A program made the position numbers and the translations under genes. The notes under the pieces are model-generated. The model was not told the DNA's origin. It did not search any database and worked only from the letters and a program-made list of their open reading frames with translations. This document shows, piece by piece, positions 25,221 to 31,932 of a stretch of DNA of 64,000 bases. This DNA is from Acidobacteriota bacterium (GTDB taxonomy: Bacteria; Acidobacteriota; Terriglobia; Acidiferrales; UBA7541). Location: the NCBI GenBank assembly GCA_013289665.1, contig JABCZN010000008.1, positions 142,181 to 206,180 of the forward strand. Direction: 5' to 3'. The stretch's first letter is position 1. Each line of letters opens with the position of its first letter.

Positions 25221-26432
25221 ATGGCAACAGCTATGGAAACGATCAAGAAGAAAACCGTTCGCATCAATGGCTGCGTGGCCTCGGCCCAGGCGGCGAAGTA
25301 CGCCGACGTCGACGTCATCGCGGCCTACCCGATTCGTCCGTACACCGCCACGATGATGGCGCTGGCGCAGATGGTAGCCAACGGCGAGCTGGATGCCGAG
25401 TACATTGTCGCGGACAGCGAGCACTCGCAACTGAGTATCGCTCACGGGGCTTCGTCAAGCGGCGCGCGCGTTTTCACCGGAAGCTCCGGCGTCGGCGTGC
25501 AGTTCGCCTACGAACTGTACTCGCCCATCTCGGGCAGCCGCATGCCGGTGCAGATGATGATTGCGGACCGCACGCTCGATCCGCCGGGCGATTTCGGCTC
25601 CGAGCACACCGATGCGCTCTCCACTCGCGACATGGGCTGGCTGATGGGCTGGTCCTGCGATGCGCAGGAAGCGTTTGACAATCACCTGATGGCATTTCGA
25701 ATCGGCGAAGACCGCCGCGTCCTCTTGCCCCAGATGGTTTGCCAGGACGGCTTCTTCGTCTCGCACATCACCACGGACGTGGAGTTGCCCGATCCCGGCC
25801 AAGTGAAAGAATTCTTGCCCCCGTACAAACACCCGTACCCGCTCGATCCGCGCCGTCCGGTTTCGCACGGCCCGCAGATCATGCCCGAACAGGGCCCACC
25901 GCTGCAGCTGGAGCGTGCGCGTGCCATGGAAGGATGCATGCCGGTCATCGAGGAAATTCACGAAGAGTTCGCGCGCATCTTCGGCCGCCGCTACGATGCG
26001 TGGCTCGAGGAATACAAAACCGATGATGCGGAGATCGTGTTTTTCCTTCAGGGAGGTCACGCCGTCACCGCGCGTTTCGCCATCAACCACATGCGGGAGA
26101 AAGGCATGAAAGTCGGCATGGTTCGTCTGCGTACCATCCGGCCCTATCCGACGGAGCGCGTTTGCGAGACGCTCAGCAGATTCAAAGTTGTCGGCGTCAT
26201 CGAAACCAACATGGGGCTTGGCAGCGTCAGCAGCGGCGGTTCGCTCTATGCCGAAGCTGCCGCGGCTCTCTACGAAAGCCCGAAGCGTCCGTTGATCATG
26301 TCCTTCATGGCCGGAATGGGTGGCGAGGCCATCGTTCTGAAAGAGTTCTACTGGATGGCGCAGAAAATGATCGACGCGCAAAAGCGCGGCAAGATCGAAA
26401 AGCGCACACACTGGGTCGGCTTCGAGGAGTAA
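25221..26432 (+). CDS. Oxalate oxidoreductase alpha subunit
   Basis: 403 residues from the ATG one base after the previous stop, behind GAAGGAG. It is the alpha chain of a pyruvate:ferredoxin oxidoreductase-type enzyme, with domain I at residues 10-230 and domain II at about 270-400. Active-site segments differ from pyruvate enzymes in the way described for Moorella OOR: AAYPIRPYT places Arg39 where pyruvate enzymes have Thr, and the switch loop ADRTLDPPGDFG has R117, D120, D124 and F125. With an offset of eight these equal R31, R109, D112, D116 and F117 of the Moorella enzyme as I recall them. It oxidises oxalate to two CO2 without CoA. Partner beta follows after a hairpin. Confidence 0.9.
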   Translation: MATAMETIKKKTVRINGCVASAQAAKYADVDVIAAYPIRPYTATMMALAQMVANGELDAEYIVADSEHSQLSIAHGASSSGARVFTGSSGVGVQFAYELYSPISGSRMPVQMMIADRTLDPPGDFGSEHTDALSTRDMGWLMGWSCDAQEAFDNHLMAFRIGEDRRVLLPQMVCQDGFFVSHITTDVELPDPGQVKEFLPPYKHPYPLDPRRPVSHGPQIMPEQGPPLQLERARAMEGCMPVIEEIHEEFARIFGRRYDAWLEEYKTDDAEIVFFLQGGHAVTARFAINHMREKGMKVGMVRLRTIRPYPTERVCETLSRFKVVGVIETNMGLGSVSSGGSLYAEAAAALYESPKRPLIMSFMAGMGGEAIVLKEFYWMAQKMIDAQKRGKIEKRTHWVGFEE

Positions 26433-26438
26433 CCGTAG

Positions 26439-26460
26439 GGACGGCCTTCTCGGGCCGTCC
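26439..26460 (+). repeat. Perfect hairpin / REP-like element between OOR alpha and beta
   Basis: GGACGGCC-TTCTCG-GGCCGTCC is a perfect 8-bp stem 6 bp after the alpha stop, flanked by GTAG. It lacks a T-tract, so it is not a typical terminator. It may be a dispersed REP-like repeat or an mRNA-processing hairpin that adjusts alpha/beta expression. Only one copy was noticed in the window. Confidence 0.5.
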
Positions 26461-26521
26461 GCCAAATTAAGAACTTGCAGGGCTTGAAAAGATTCAGAAA
26501 GGATTTTCAGGAGGAATCGAT

Positions 26522-27586
26522 ATGCCAGCTATTGAAGTTCAGCGTCAAACCCTTCCGATTCTCGGCAATCCGAATCAGGGCGCGCGTTTTTACAATCCGG
26601 ACCTCCCCGCGTCCGAACCGTTTGTCCCCGGCCATCGCACGTGCGCCGGCTGCGGGCCGTCCATTCAATACCGCATGACCAGCAAGGCGTCCGGCGACAA
26701 CACCATCCTCGTCGGACCCACGGGATGTATGTACGTTGCGAATAGTTCTTATCTCTGTACGCCCTACAACGTGCCCTGGGCGCACACGCAGATTGGCAGC
26801 GCAGGCAGTTTCACCGCGGGTGTTGCCGCGGCGTACGAAGCGATGATTCGTAAAGGCAAGTACAAGGGCACGTTCCCAAACGTGATTTGCGAAGCCGGCG
26901 ACGGCAGCGCTTCAGACATCGGGCTTGCCTCCATCTCGGGAGCGCTCTATCGCAATCACGATTGCCTGATCATCTGCTACGACAACGAGCAGTACGCGAA
27001 CACCGGCATTCAGGCGTCGTCGCGCACGCCCTACGGCGGCATGACGACATTCTCGCCGCCGGGACCGAAAGTGCCTGAAGCGAAGACGCTGTACCCAAAA
27101 GACCTTGCGCGCATGATGGCCGCCGGTCACCCGCACTGCTACGTGGCGACCGCCAGCGTGGGCTATCCCATCGACCTGATGAACAAAGTTCGCAAGGGAC
27201 TGAACCACAAGGGCGCTGCGTATCTGATGATTTACACGCCTTGCCAGAAGGGCTTCGTCTACGAGACACCGCGGTCGATCGATCTGGGCCGCCTGGTGGT
27301 GGAATGCGGGCTCTACCCGATGTGGGAATGGAACCCGGAAAAGCGCGAATACGATTACAGCTTCCGCCCGCAAACGATGCGGCCTGTTGCCGAGTATTTG
27401 AAATTGCAGGGAAGATTCGGCCACCTGCACGCCGAGCATATCGCCAATTTGCAGAAGTTTGCCAACCAGCAGTGGCAGATGATGGGTGTGCAACTGCCCG
27501 AGGCTTTGATCAAGTCTGCGGATCCAAAGAACCAGGTCAACATGGCGGCCTCGGCGGAAGCCGAGGCGGTGGCGCAAACACTATGA
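26522..27586 (+). CDS. Oxalate oxidoreductase beta subunit (TPP-binding)
   Basis: 354 residues, start 7 bp behind AGGAGG. It carries the thiamine-diphosphate site of the 2-oxoacid oxidoreductase beta family: GDGSASDIG (GDG at 127-129) and DNEQYANTG (D154, N160). The proximal [4Fe-4S] cluster ligands are C41 and C44 (CAGCG), C69 (PTGC) and the distant C241 (YTPCQKG). Length exceeds the usual roughly 310 residues because of a C-terminal helical extension after about 315 (KFANQQWQMMGVQ, then an alanine/glutamate-rich tail). It pairs with alpha to build the active site. Its stop overlaps the next start (ATGA). Confidence 0.92.
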   Translation: MPAIEVQRQTLPILGNPNQGARFYNPDLPASEPFVPGHRTCAGCGPSIQYRMTSKASGDNTILVGPTGCMYVANSSYLCTPYNVPWAHTQIGSAGSFTAGVAAAYEAMIRKGKYKGTFPNVICEAGDGSASDIGLASISGALYRNHDCLIICYDNEQYANTGIQASSRTPYGGMTTFSPPGPKVPEAKTLYPKDLARMMAAGHPHCYVATASVGYPIDLMNKVRKGLNHKGAAYLMIYTPCQKGFVYETPRSIDLGRLVVECGLYPMWEWNPEKREYDYSFRPQTMRPVAEYLKLQGRFGHLHAEHIANLQKFANQQWQMMGVQLPEALIKSADPKNQVNMAASAEAEAVAQTL

Positions 27587-27981
27587 GCACCAACACACCC
27601 AACACCAAGGACGCCATGTCCGTTAACGTTTCTCCTACGGCCGCATCCGGGCAGGAGAGCTATGTCGTCACGGAAGGCAAAAAGCGCGGCTCGACCCGCG
27701 AAGTCCGCGACGAGGCTGCGCACGACCGCTTTTACACCGTGCTGAAAGTGCACGCGGGCGATGCCATCCTCACCGACAACTGGCACACCAACGAGGTCTT
27801 CGGCCACTTGCGCAACAACTTCGAAGGCATCACCTTCGCCATGCGCACTCTCGAAGCCTGGGGCGCGATGTTCGAAAACGATAAACGCGCTTACTACACC
27901 GCCGGTGGACGCGTGTGGGTTCTGGACCTGGAACCATCCGCTGCAAAGAAGCCGCGGCTGCCCGGCACCGGCAAGGGCTAG
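27583..27981 (+). CDS. Small protein of unknown function in the OOR operon
   Basis: 132 residues; the start ATG overlaps the beta stop codon by four bases (ATGA), which implies translational coupling. The first 35 residues are low in complexity and probably disordered. A compact domain follows (about 48-115): DRFYTVLKVHAGDAILTDNWHTNEVFGHL and FAMRTLEAWGAMFENDKRAYYTAGGRVWVLDLE in sequence. No cysteine pairs, signal peptide or membrane helices are present. No family is recognised. Its coupling to beta suggests an accessory or assembly factor, but that is inference. Confidence 0.8.
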   Translation: MSTNTPNTKDAMSVNVSPTAASGQESYVVTEGKKRGSTREVRDEAAHDRFYTVLKVHAGDAILTDNWHTNEVFGHLRNNFEGITFAMRTLEAWGAMFENDKRAYYTAGGRVWVLDLEPSAAKKPRLPGTGKG

Positions 27982-27985
27982 CGCA

Positions 27986-28351
27986 TTGCCGAAACGCATT
28001 CTGCTGATTGACGACACGCCGGAGATTGCGCAACTTCTGACATTTGCTCTGCGCGACCACGGGTACGAGGTCTTCGCCGAAGGTTTTACCGATACGGTCA
28101 ACGACCTGATTCGTGATTTGAAAGCGGACGCCCTTGTGCTGGACTGTTCCACATTTGATATGAGCGAATCGCTCTTCGACCTGGTGCGCCACAATCCGGA
28201 CTACGCTGAGCTTCCCGTCGTAATTATCAGCGATACGCCGGAAAAGGCCGACGCAAGTCTGACTTCCCGGAATGCGCAGAAAGTTTTGCTGATCCCCAAA
28301 CCGTTCACCGGCTCGCAAGTTGCGCGGGCGCTTGCTGACCTGCTGGGATGA
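27986..28351 (+). CDS. Stand-alone response-regulator receiver domain
   Basis: 121 residues from a TTG 4 bp after the preceding stop, with AAGGG upstream. The receiver fold is complete: acidic pair D9/D10 (LLIDDTPEIAQLL), phospho-acceptor D53 (LVLDCSTFD), a serine in VVIISDTPEKA at the Thr/Ser position, and a lysine in LLIPKPFTG. No output domain is attached. No histidine kinase lies nearby. Inside a catabolic operon it may deliver a phosphorylation signal by protein contact, for example to the ATPase. Confidence 0.85.
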   Translation: MPKRILLIDDTPEIAQLLTFALRDHGYEVFAEGFTDTVNDLIRDLKADALVLDCSTFDMSESLFDLVRHNPDYAELPVVIISDTPEKADASLTSRNAQKVLLIPKPFTGSQVARALADLLG

Positions 28352-28357
28352 TGAAAT

Positions 28358-28681
28358 ATGCCTTTGTGGAGCATGGACGAGTGGCAGTACGTGGAGCGCG
28401 AGGTTGTCACCGACCCGAAAGACCGGCAGTGGACTGTGGCGTTGATGGACGTGCTGGGACAGACCGGCGATCCGGACGTCCCAAATAAGTTGCTGGAAAT
28501 GCAGTACGCCTCGGGGCGGTATTACACACTAATTTATTCGACCACCGGGGCGCTGCAGCGAGAGCGAGGTTACGCCACCCTGGCGGAGGCGACGCGCGCG
28601 TTCGAAGACATGCGGTTCGCGGTGATTGATGGCAGCCTGGATCCCTCGCAGCCGGTGTTCCGCGAGGACTTGGAAGACTAA
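28358..28681 (+). CDS. Small protein of unknown function, last gene of the OOR operon
   Basis: 107 residues starting 6 bp after the receiver gene. It is acidic and aromatic-rich with no signal peptide or cysteines (MDEWQYVEREVV, SGRYYTLIYSTTGALQRERG, FEDMRFAVIDGSLDPSQ). The tight spacing places it in the operon. No family is recognised. Confidence 0.75.
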   Translation: MPLWSMDEWQYVEREVVTDPKDRQWTVALMDVLGQTGDPDVPNKLLEMQYASGRYYTLIYSTTGALQRERGYATLAEATRAFEDMRFAVIDGSLDPSQPVFREDLED

Positions 28682-28718
28682 GAGGAAAATCGGTCATGCA
28701 GTATACCCGGACCCGGTT

Positions 28719-29498
28719 CTACCTGCCTGGATTCAGATCTCTCATGATTACATGCAAAACTTGGCCCGCTAGTTTTGCATCGCGCTCGGAAATCGCGGCG
28801 TTGCTGCCGTTGCCGGCGGGATCTCGATAAGCGCGTGCAGCCGCCGGCAGCCGAGCGCAGCCTCCCCGGATTAAGCCGATTTTCTCCGCAACAGCGAGTC
28901 GCTCATTGAAGGACCAATCGCCTATCTTCCCTGCCGGTGCTCCGGACGCCGCCAATTCGCCCTGGCCTTTGTGCTCGAGCGCATCGGTCACAATGGCTTC
29001 CAGAATTCCGCAGGAAGTGCGCATAGCGAGATGGTAGTCTCCCTCTTCCATCGCAAGCCGGCCATCGGTGTAAGCTTTTTCAAGCACTTCGCGCAGTTCA
29101 GGATTGTGAACGAATTCGAACCGGCAAGGCGGCACATTCTCTGAGGCGATAATTACCGGGCCGCCATCCTCGCGGGAAAGCGCGGTCGCCGCCTGCATCA
29201 GGACGTCCAGCAATCGCTGGACGATCTCCTGCGGCGCCGCTCCTTCGCTGGCATTGCCCTTTGCGGAACGCATCAGAAACGCCTCGCTGAACGAGCGGGC
29301 CAGCCAATGGGCCTTGCTGCCTCCGGACAATTGATTGATCGCCACGCCGCATTCTTCTTGCCAGGCGCGCGTGGCGACAATCGAGGCGGGATTGGAGGAG
29401 TCCTTCGCGAGTGCGTCGCGAACCTGCTCGCCGCGGCGGATCAGTTGGTCGAGTCGGGAGACAAAACTCTTGATCTGCGCTTCGAGGCTTTCAGACAT
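28719..29498 (-). CDS. Helical protein of unknown function, HEPN/DUF4145-like C-terminus
   Basis: 259 residues, convergent with the OOR operon and 37 bp from its end. It is almost entirely helical. Residues 1-60 begin SLEAQIKSFVSRLDQLIRRGEQ, and residues 145-175 (AYTDGRLAMEEGDYHLAMRTSCGILEAIVTDALE) resemble the helical bundle of HEPN or DUF4145 proteins, followed by WSFNERLAVAEKIGLI and the AYRDPAG loop. The classical RxxxxH catalytic motif of HEPN ribonucleases is not evident. Its upstream region holds the second operator, so it may be co-regulated with oxlT. Function is not assigned. Confidence 0.55.
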   Translation of the reverse strand: MSESLEAQIKSFVSRLDQLIRRGEQVRDALAKDSSNPASIVATRAWQEECGVAINQLSGGSKAHWLARSFSEAFLMRSAKGNASEGAAPQEIVQRLLDVLMQAATALSREDGGPVIIASENVPPCRFEFVHNPELREVLEKAYTDGRLAMEEGDYHLAMRTSCGILEAIVTDALEHKGQGELAASGAPAGKIGDWSFNERLAVAEKIGLIRGGCARLPAAARAYRDPAGNGSNAAISERDAKLAGQVLHVIMRDLNPGR

Positions 29499-29598
29499 GC
29501 GCGGTGTCTCTCCGGAATGGCCAGCAAATCACCAGGGCAGGACGTACCAGCGGAACGGAATGGAAAAGATACCTTACAAAAATGCAAGGATTCTGTTC

Positions 29599-29627
29599 TT
29601 GACAGCCTATTGCGACGGTGCTAGATT
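29599..29627 (+). promoter_or_regulatory. Strong sigma-70-type promoter upstream of oxlT
   Basis: A perfect TTGACA (29599-29604), a 17-bp spacer and TAGATT (29622-29627) point toward oxlT. The expected transcription start near 29635 lies immediately before the second operator copy, giving an untranslated leader of about 350 nt. Confidence 0.6.
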
Positions 29628-29640
29628 CCGTCCCGCCGGA

Positions 29641-29663
29641 AAGTGGTTCACTCATCGGACCAG
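29641..29663. promoter_or_regulatory. Putative GntR/FCD operator O2
   Basis: AAGTGGTTC-N7-GGACCAG is the reverse complement of CTGGTCC-N7-GAACCACTT, so it matches operator O1 upstream of gntR at 15 of 16 fixed positions with the same 7-bp spacer. It lies just downstream of the TTGACA/TAGATT promoter, where bound repressor would block transcription of oxlT. Confidence 0.65.
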
Positions 29664-29985
29664 TTTAGCATGGTTCGCCAAGTGGCCCGCCCGGCGGGGT
29701 TGAAGGCGCGTCGCTGCGATTGAAGGGGTAAAACGCAGCAATTCGCCGCCAATCCGTGCACTGCGAAAGATGGTCTGAGATTATTCGCCAAAACTAAAGG
29801 CAAGCTCCGCGTACGTCACGCACGTTGACGTCGATCGCTTCAGGAGAGACAGCGATGTGGGGAAAGTGAATAATCTCCGGCTTGACGACGTTCTCTAGAG
29901 ATGTGGGCTCTTAGGACGGATTCGCAGCCAAATTGGGGACTGGTTCGTGTACTACTTCCGCTGAAGTCCAAATGGAGGTTAGTAA
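29664..29985 (+). other. Long leader of oxlT, no gene recognised
   Basis: This stretch of about 320 bases between O2 and oxlT has no plausible reading frame. It ends with TGGAGG 7 bp before the oxlT ATG. No known riboswitch was recognised. It may hold additional control elements or a second, closer promoter. Confidence 0.4.
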
Positions 29986-31317
29986 ATGGCTGCTACGCCA
30001 GAAGCTCTAATTCATCCCTCTCGGATCGTCAATCGCTGGGTTCAATTGATCGCCGGAATCATCGCGATGATGGCGATCGCCAATTTGCAATATGCCTGGA
30101 CGCTTTTCACCAAACCCATCCAGGCCCACCTGCACGTCTCGCTGGTCGCGGTCCAGTGGACCTTCACGCTGTTCATTTTTCTGGAAACCTGGCTAGTCCC
30201 GTTTGAAGGATATCTGGTCGACATAATCGGTCCGCGCCTGATGCTGGGAATCGGCTCGATATTCGTGGCACTCGGCTGGGTCGGCTCGGGTTATGCCGAG
30301 ACCATAACCCAGCTGTACATTTGGTACGCCGTGGGTGGCATTGGCGCGGGTATCGTCTATGGTGGGTCCATCGGAAACGCGCTGAAATGGTTTCCCGACC
30401 ATCGAGGTCTCTGCGTAGGCCTGACCGCTGGGGCTTACGGCATCGGCACCGCGAGTACGATCACTCCGGTGGCCAATATGCTGAAAATCTCCGGCTACCA
30501 GCACACCTTCGTGGTTTGGGGCATCATCCAGGGAGTGGTTGTGCTGGCTTGCGCGTTGTTTTTGGCGCGGCCACCGGTGGGATGGACGCCGCCAAATTGG
30601 GTTGAAAAAGCGGCAAAGATCAGAGCCAAGATTAACACTTCAACCGTCAACCTAACGCCGTTCCAGATGCTGCGTCAGCCATCGTTCTACGTGATCTATG
30701 TGATGATGACCATGCTGGCCTTCGGCGGCTTGGTGGTTACGGCGCAACTGAACCCTATGGCCTCGACCTACCACGTGGACAATGTCATCGTTGCGTGGGG
30801 GATGACCGCGCTTGTGATGGCGATCACGGTGGACCGGCTGTTGAACGGGTTAACCCGACCGTTCTGGGGCTGGGTCTCGGACCACATCGGCCGGGAGAAC
30901 GCTATCTTCTTCTCGTTCATCTTGGAAGCAGGCGCTGTATTTGCCTTGCTGCAGATGATCGGTCATCCGGTCTGGTTCGTGGCTTTGTCCGGACTTTGTT
31001 TCTTTGCCTGGGGCAATATCTTTTCGTTGTTCCCTGCAATCACCGGCGACTTGTACGGAAATAAGTGGGCCACCACAAACTACGGAGTCGTTTACACCGC
31101 CAAGGGATTGGCTGCTGCATTCGCAGGTCCCGGCGCGGCTTGGCTGTTTGCCAAGACGGGTTCTTGGAATAAGGTGTTCTGGGCCATGATCGTTTGCGAT
31201 TTGATCGCAGCATTCATGGCGTTGCTCTGGCTAAAGCCTTTGGCCAAGCGTTCGGTGCAGGCGTCGCAGAGCGCCGCCGCTCCGTCGGTAGACATGACCG
31301 CGCCGGCAAAGGCATGA
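29986..31317 (+). CDS. oxlT: OxlT-like oxalate MFS antiporter
   Basis: 443 residues, twelve hydrophobic segments, start behind TGGAGG. It follows the oxalate/formate antiporter family: NLQYAWTLFTKPIQ in helix 1, the LVDIIGPRLMLG loop, GIVYGGSIGNALKWFPDHRG and VGLTAGAYGIGTA. The two positively charged substrate-binding residues of OxlT (R272 in helix 8 and K355 in helix 11 of the Oxalobacter protein) correspond to R291 (NGLTRPFWG) and K373 (VYTAKGL). It should import oxalate for the upstream oxidoreductase. Formate as counter-ion is doubtful because no formate-producing oxalate pathway is seen in the window. Confidence 0.9.
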   Translation: MAATPEALIHPSRIVNRWVQLIAGIIAMMAIANLQYAWTLFTKPIQAHLHVSLVAVQWTFTLFIFLETWLVPFEGYLVDIIGPRLMLGIGSIFVALGWVGSGYAETITQLYIWYAVGGIGAGIVYGGSIGNALKWFPDHRGLCVGLTAGAYGIGTASTITPVANMLKISGYQHTFVVWGIIQGVVVLACALFLARPPVGWTPPNWVEKAAKIRAKINTSTVNLTPFQMLRQPSFYVIYVMMTMLAFGGLVVTAQLNPMASTYHVDNVIVAWGMTALVMAITVDRLLNGLTRPFWGWVSDHIGRENAIFFSFILEAGAVFALLQMIGHPVWFVALSGLCFFAWGNIFSLFPAITGDLYGNKWATTNYGVVYTAKGLAAAFAGPGAAWLFAKTGSWNKVFWAMIVCDLIAAFMALLWLKPLAKRSVQASQSAAAPSVDMTAPAKA

Positions 31318-31638
31318 GACGGGCTGCTTGAGGCGGCCCACTCGTTTACACGCTCCGCCCGGGGGCAAACTCCGGGAATAACGCGGAGGATTGTCCCAAG
31401 CAGTTTAACTACATATATTAAGGATGCGAGTGTCGCGACTGATAGCTACTCGCCCCGGCAACGATGCTCACTATGCCATTGAGAGAGTGCAACTTGTGGC
31501 GCCGCCGGGGGATAGATATTAGTTTTTGCTGGAGGAAAAAACTCTGCAGCCCCTAAACAACCCGTTTGGCCCAAAAGTGTAAACTATGTCTTCGGAACGT
31601 TCTGTTAAAGGATCTCTCCGGACCGTACACAGAGAAAG
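31318..31638. other. Intergenic region between oxlT and tRNA-Arg
   Basis: No coding frame, clear terminator with T-tract or repeat was found in these 321 bases. The region must contain the end of the oxlT transcript and the end of the leftward tRNA transcript. Confidence 0.4.
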
Positions 31639-31715
31639 TGGCGCGCCCGGCAGGATTTGAACCTGCGACCCTCGGATTAGAAGTCCGATGCTCTATCCAG
31701 CTGAGCTACGGGCGC
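31639..31715 (-). tRNA. tRNA-Arg (anticodon TCT)
   Basis: Read on the minus strand, a complete cloverleaf is visible. The acceptor GCGCCCG pairs with CGGGCGC, then come discriminator G and an encoded CCA end. The D-arm is GCTC...GAGC. The anticodon stem TCGGA/TCCGA encloses CTTCTAA, giving anticodon TCT, which reads AGA and AGG arginine codons. The T-arm is GCAGG-TTCAAAT-CCTGC. Length is 77 nt including CCA. Confidence 0.97.
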
Positions 31716-31932
31716 CCTTTCTGAAATTTAGCACGTTTTGCGATTATTGGAATAGCCAGCTGCGGGACGGTTACAACCGCAAACTCCTTTTCCGAATGCG
31801 GCAATTCAGATGCCTACCTGAACCCTTTTGGGCTGATTCCGGCAGCCTTGACATCATCTATATTCCTGATACAAGAGAGCTAACGAACAAGCCAGTCGAG
31901 GCGAGCGCTGAAGAGTTGAGGTACTTCCCTGG

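Noticed and set aside
31321..31350. Terminator after oxlT
   Set aside because: The inverted repeat around GGGCTGC...GGCGGCCC is imperfect and has no T-tract, so it was not called.
31639..31715. tRNA-Arg as an integration site for the oxalate island
   Set aside because: No integrase gene and no duplicated tRNA 3' end were seen on either side, and the adjacent genes resemble the rest of the window in composition.
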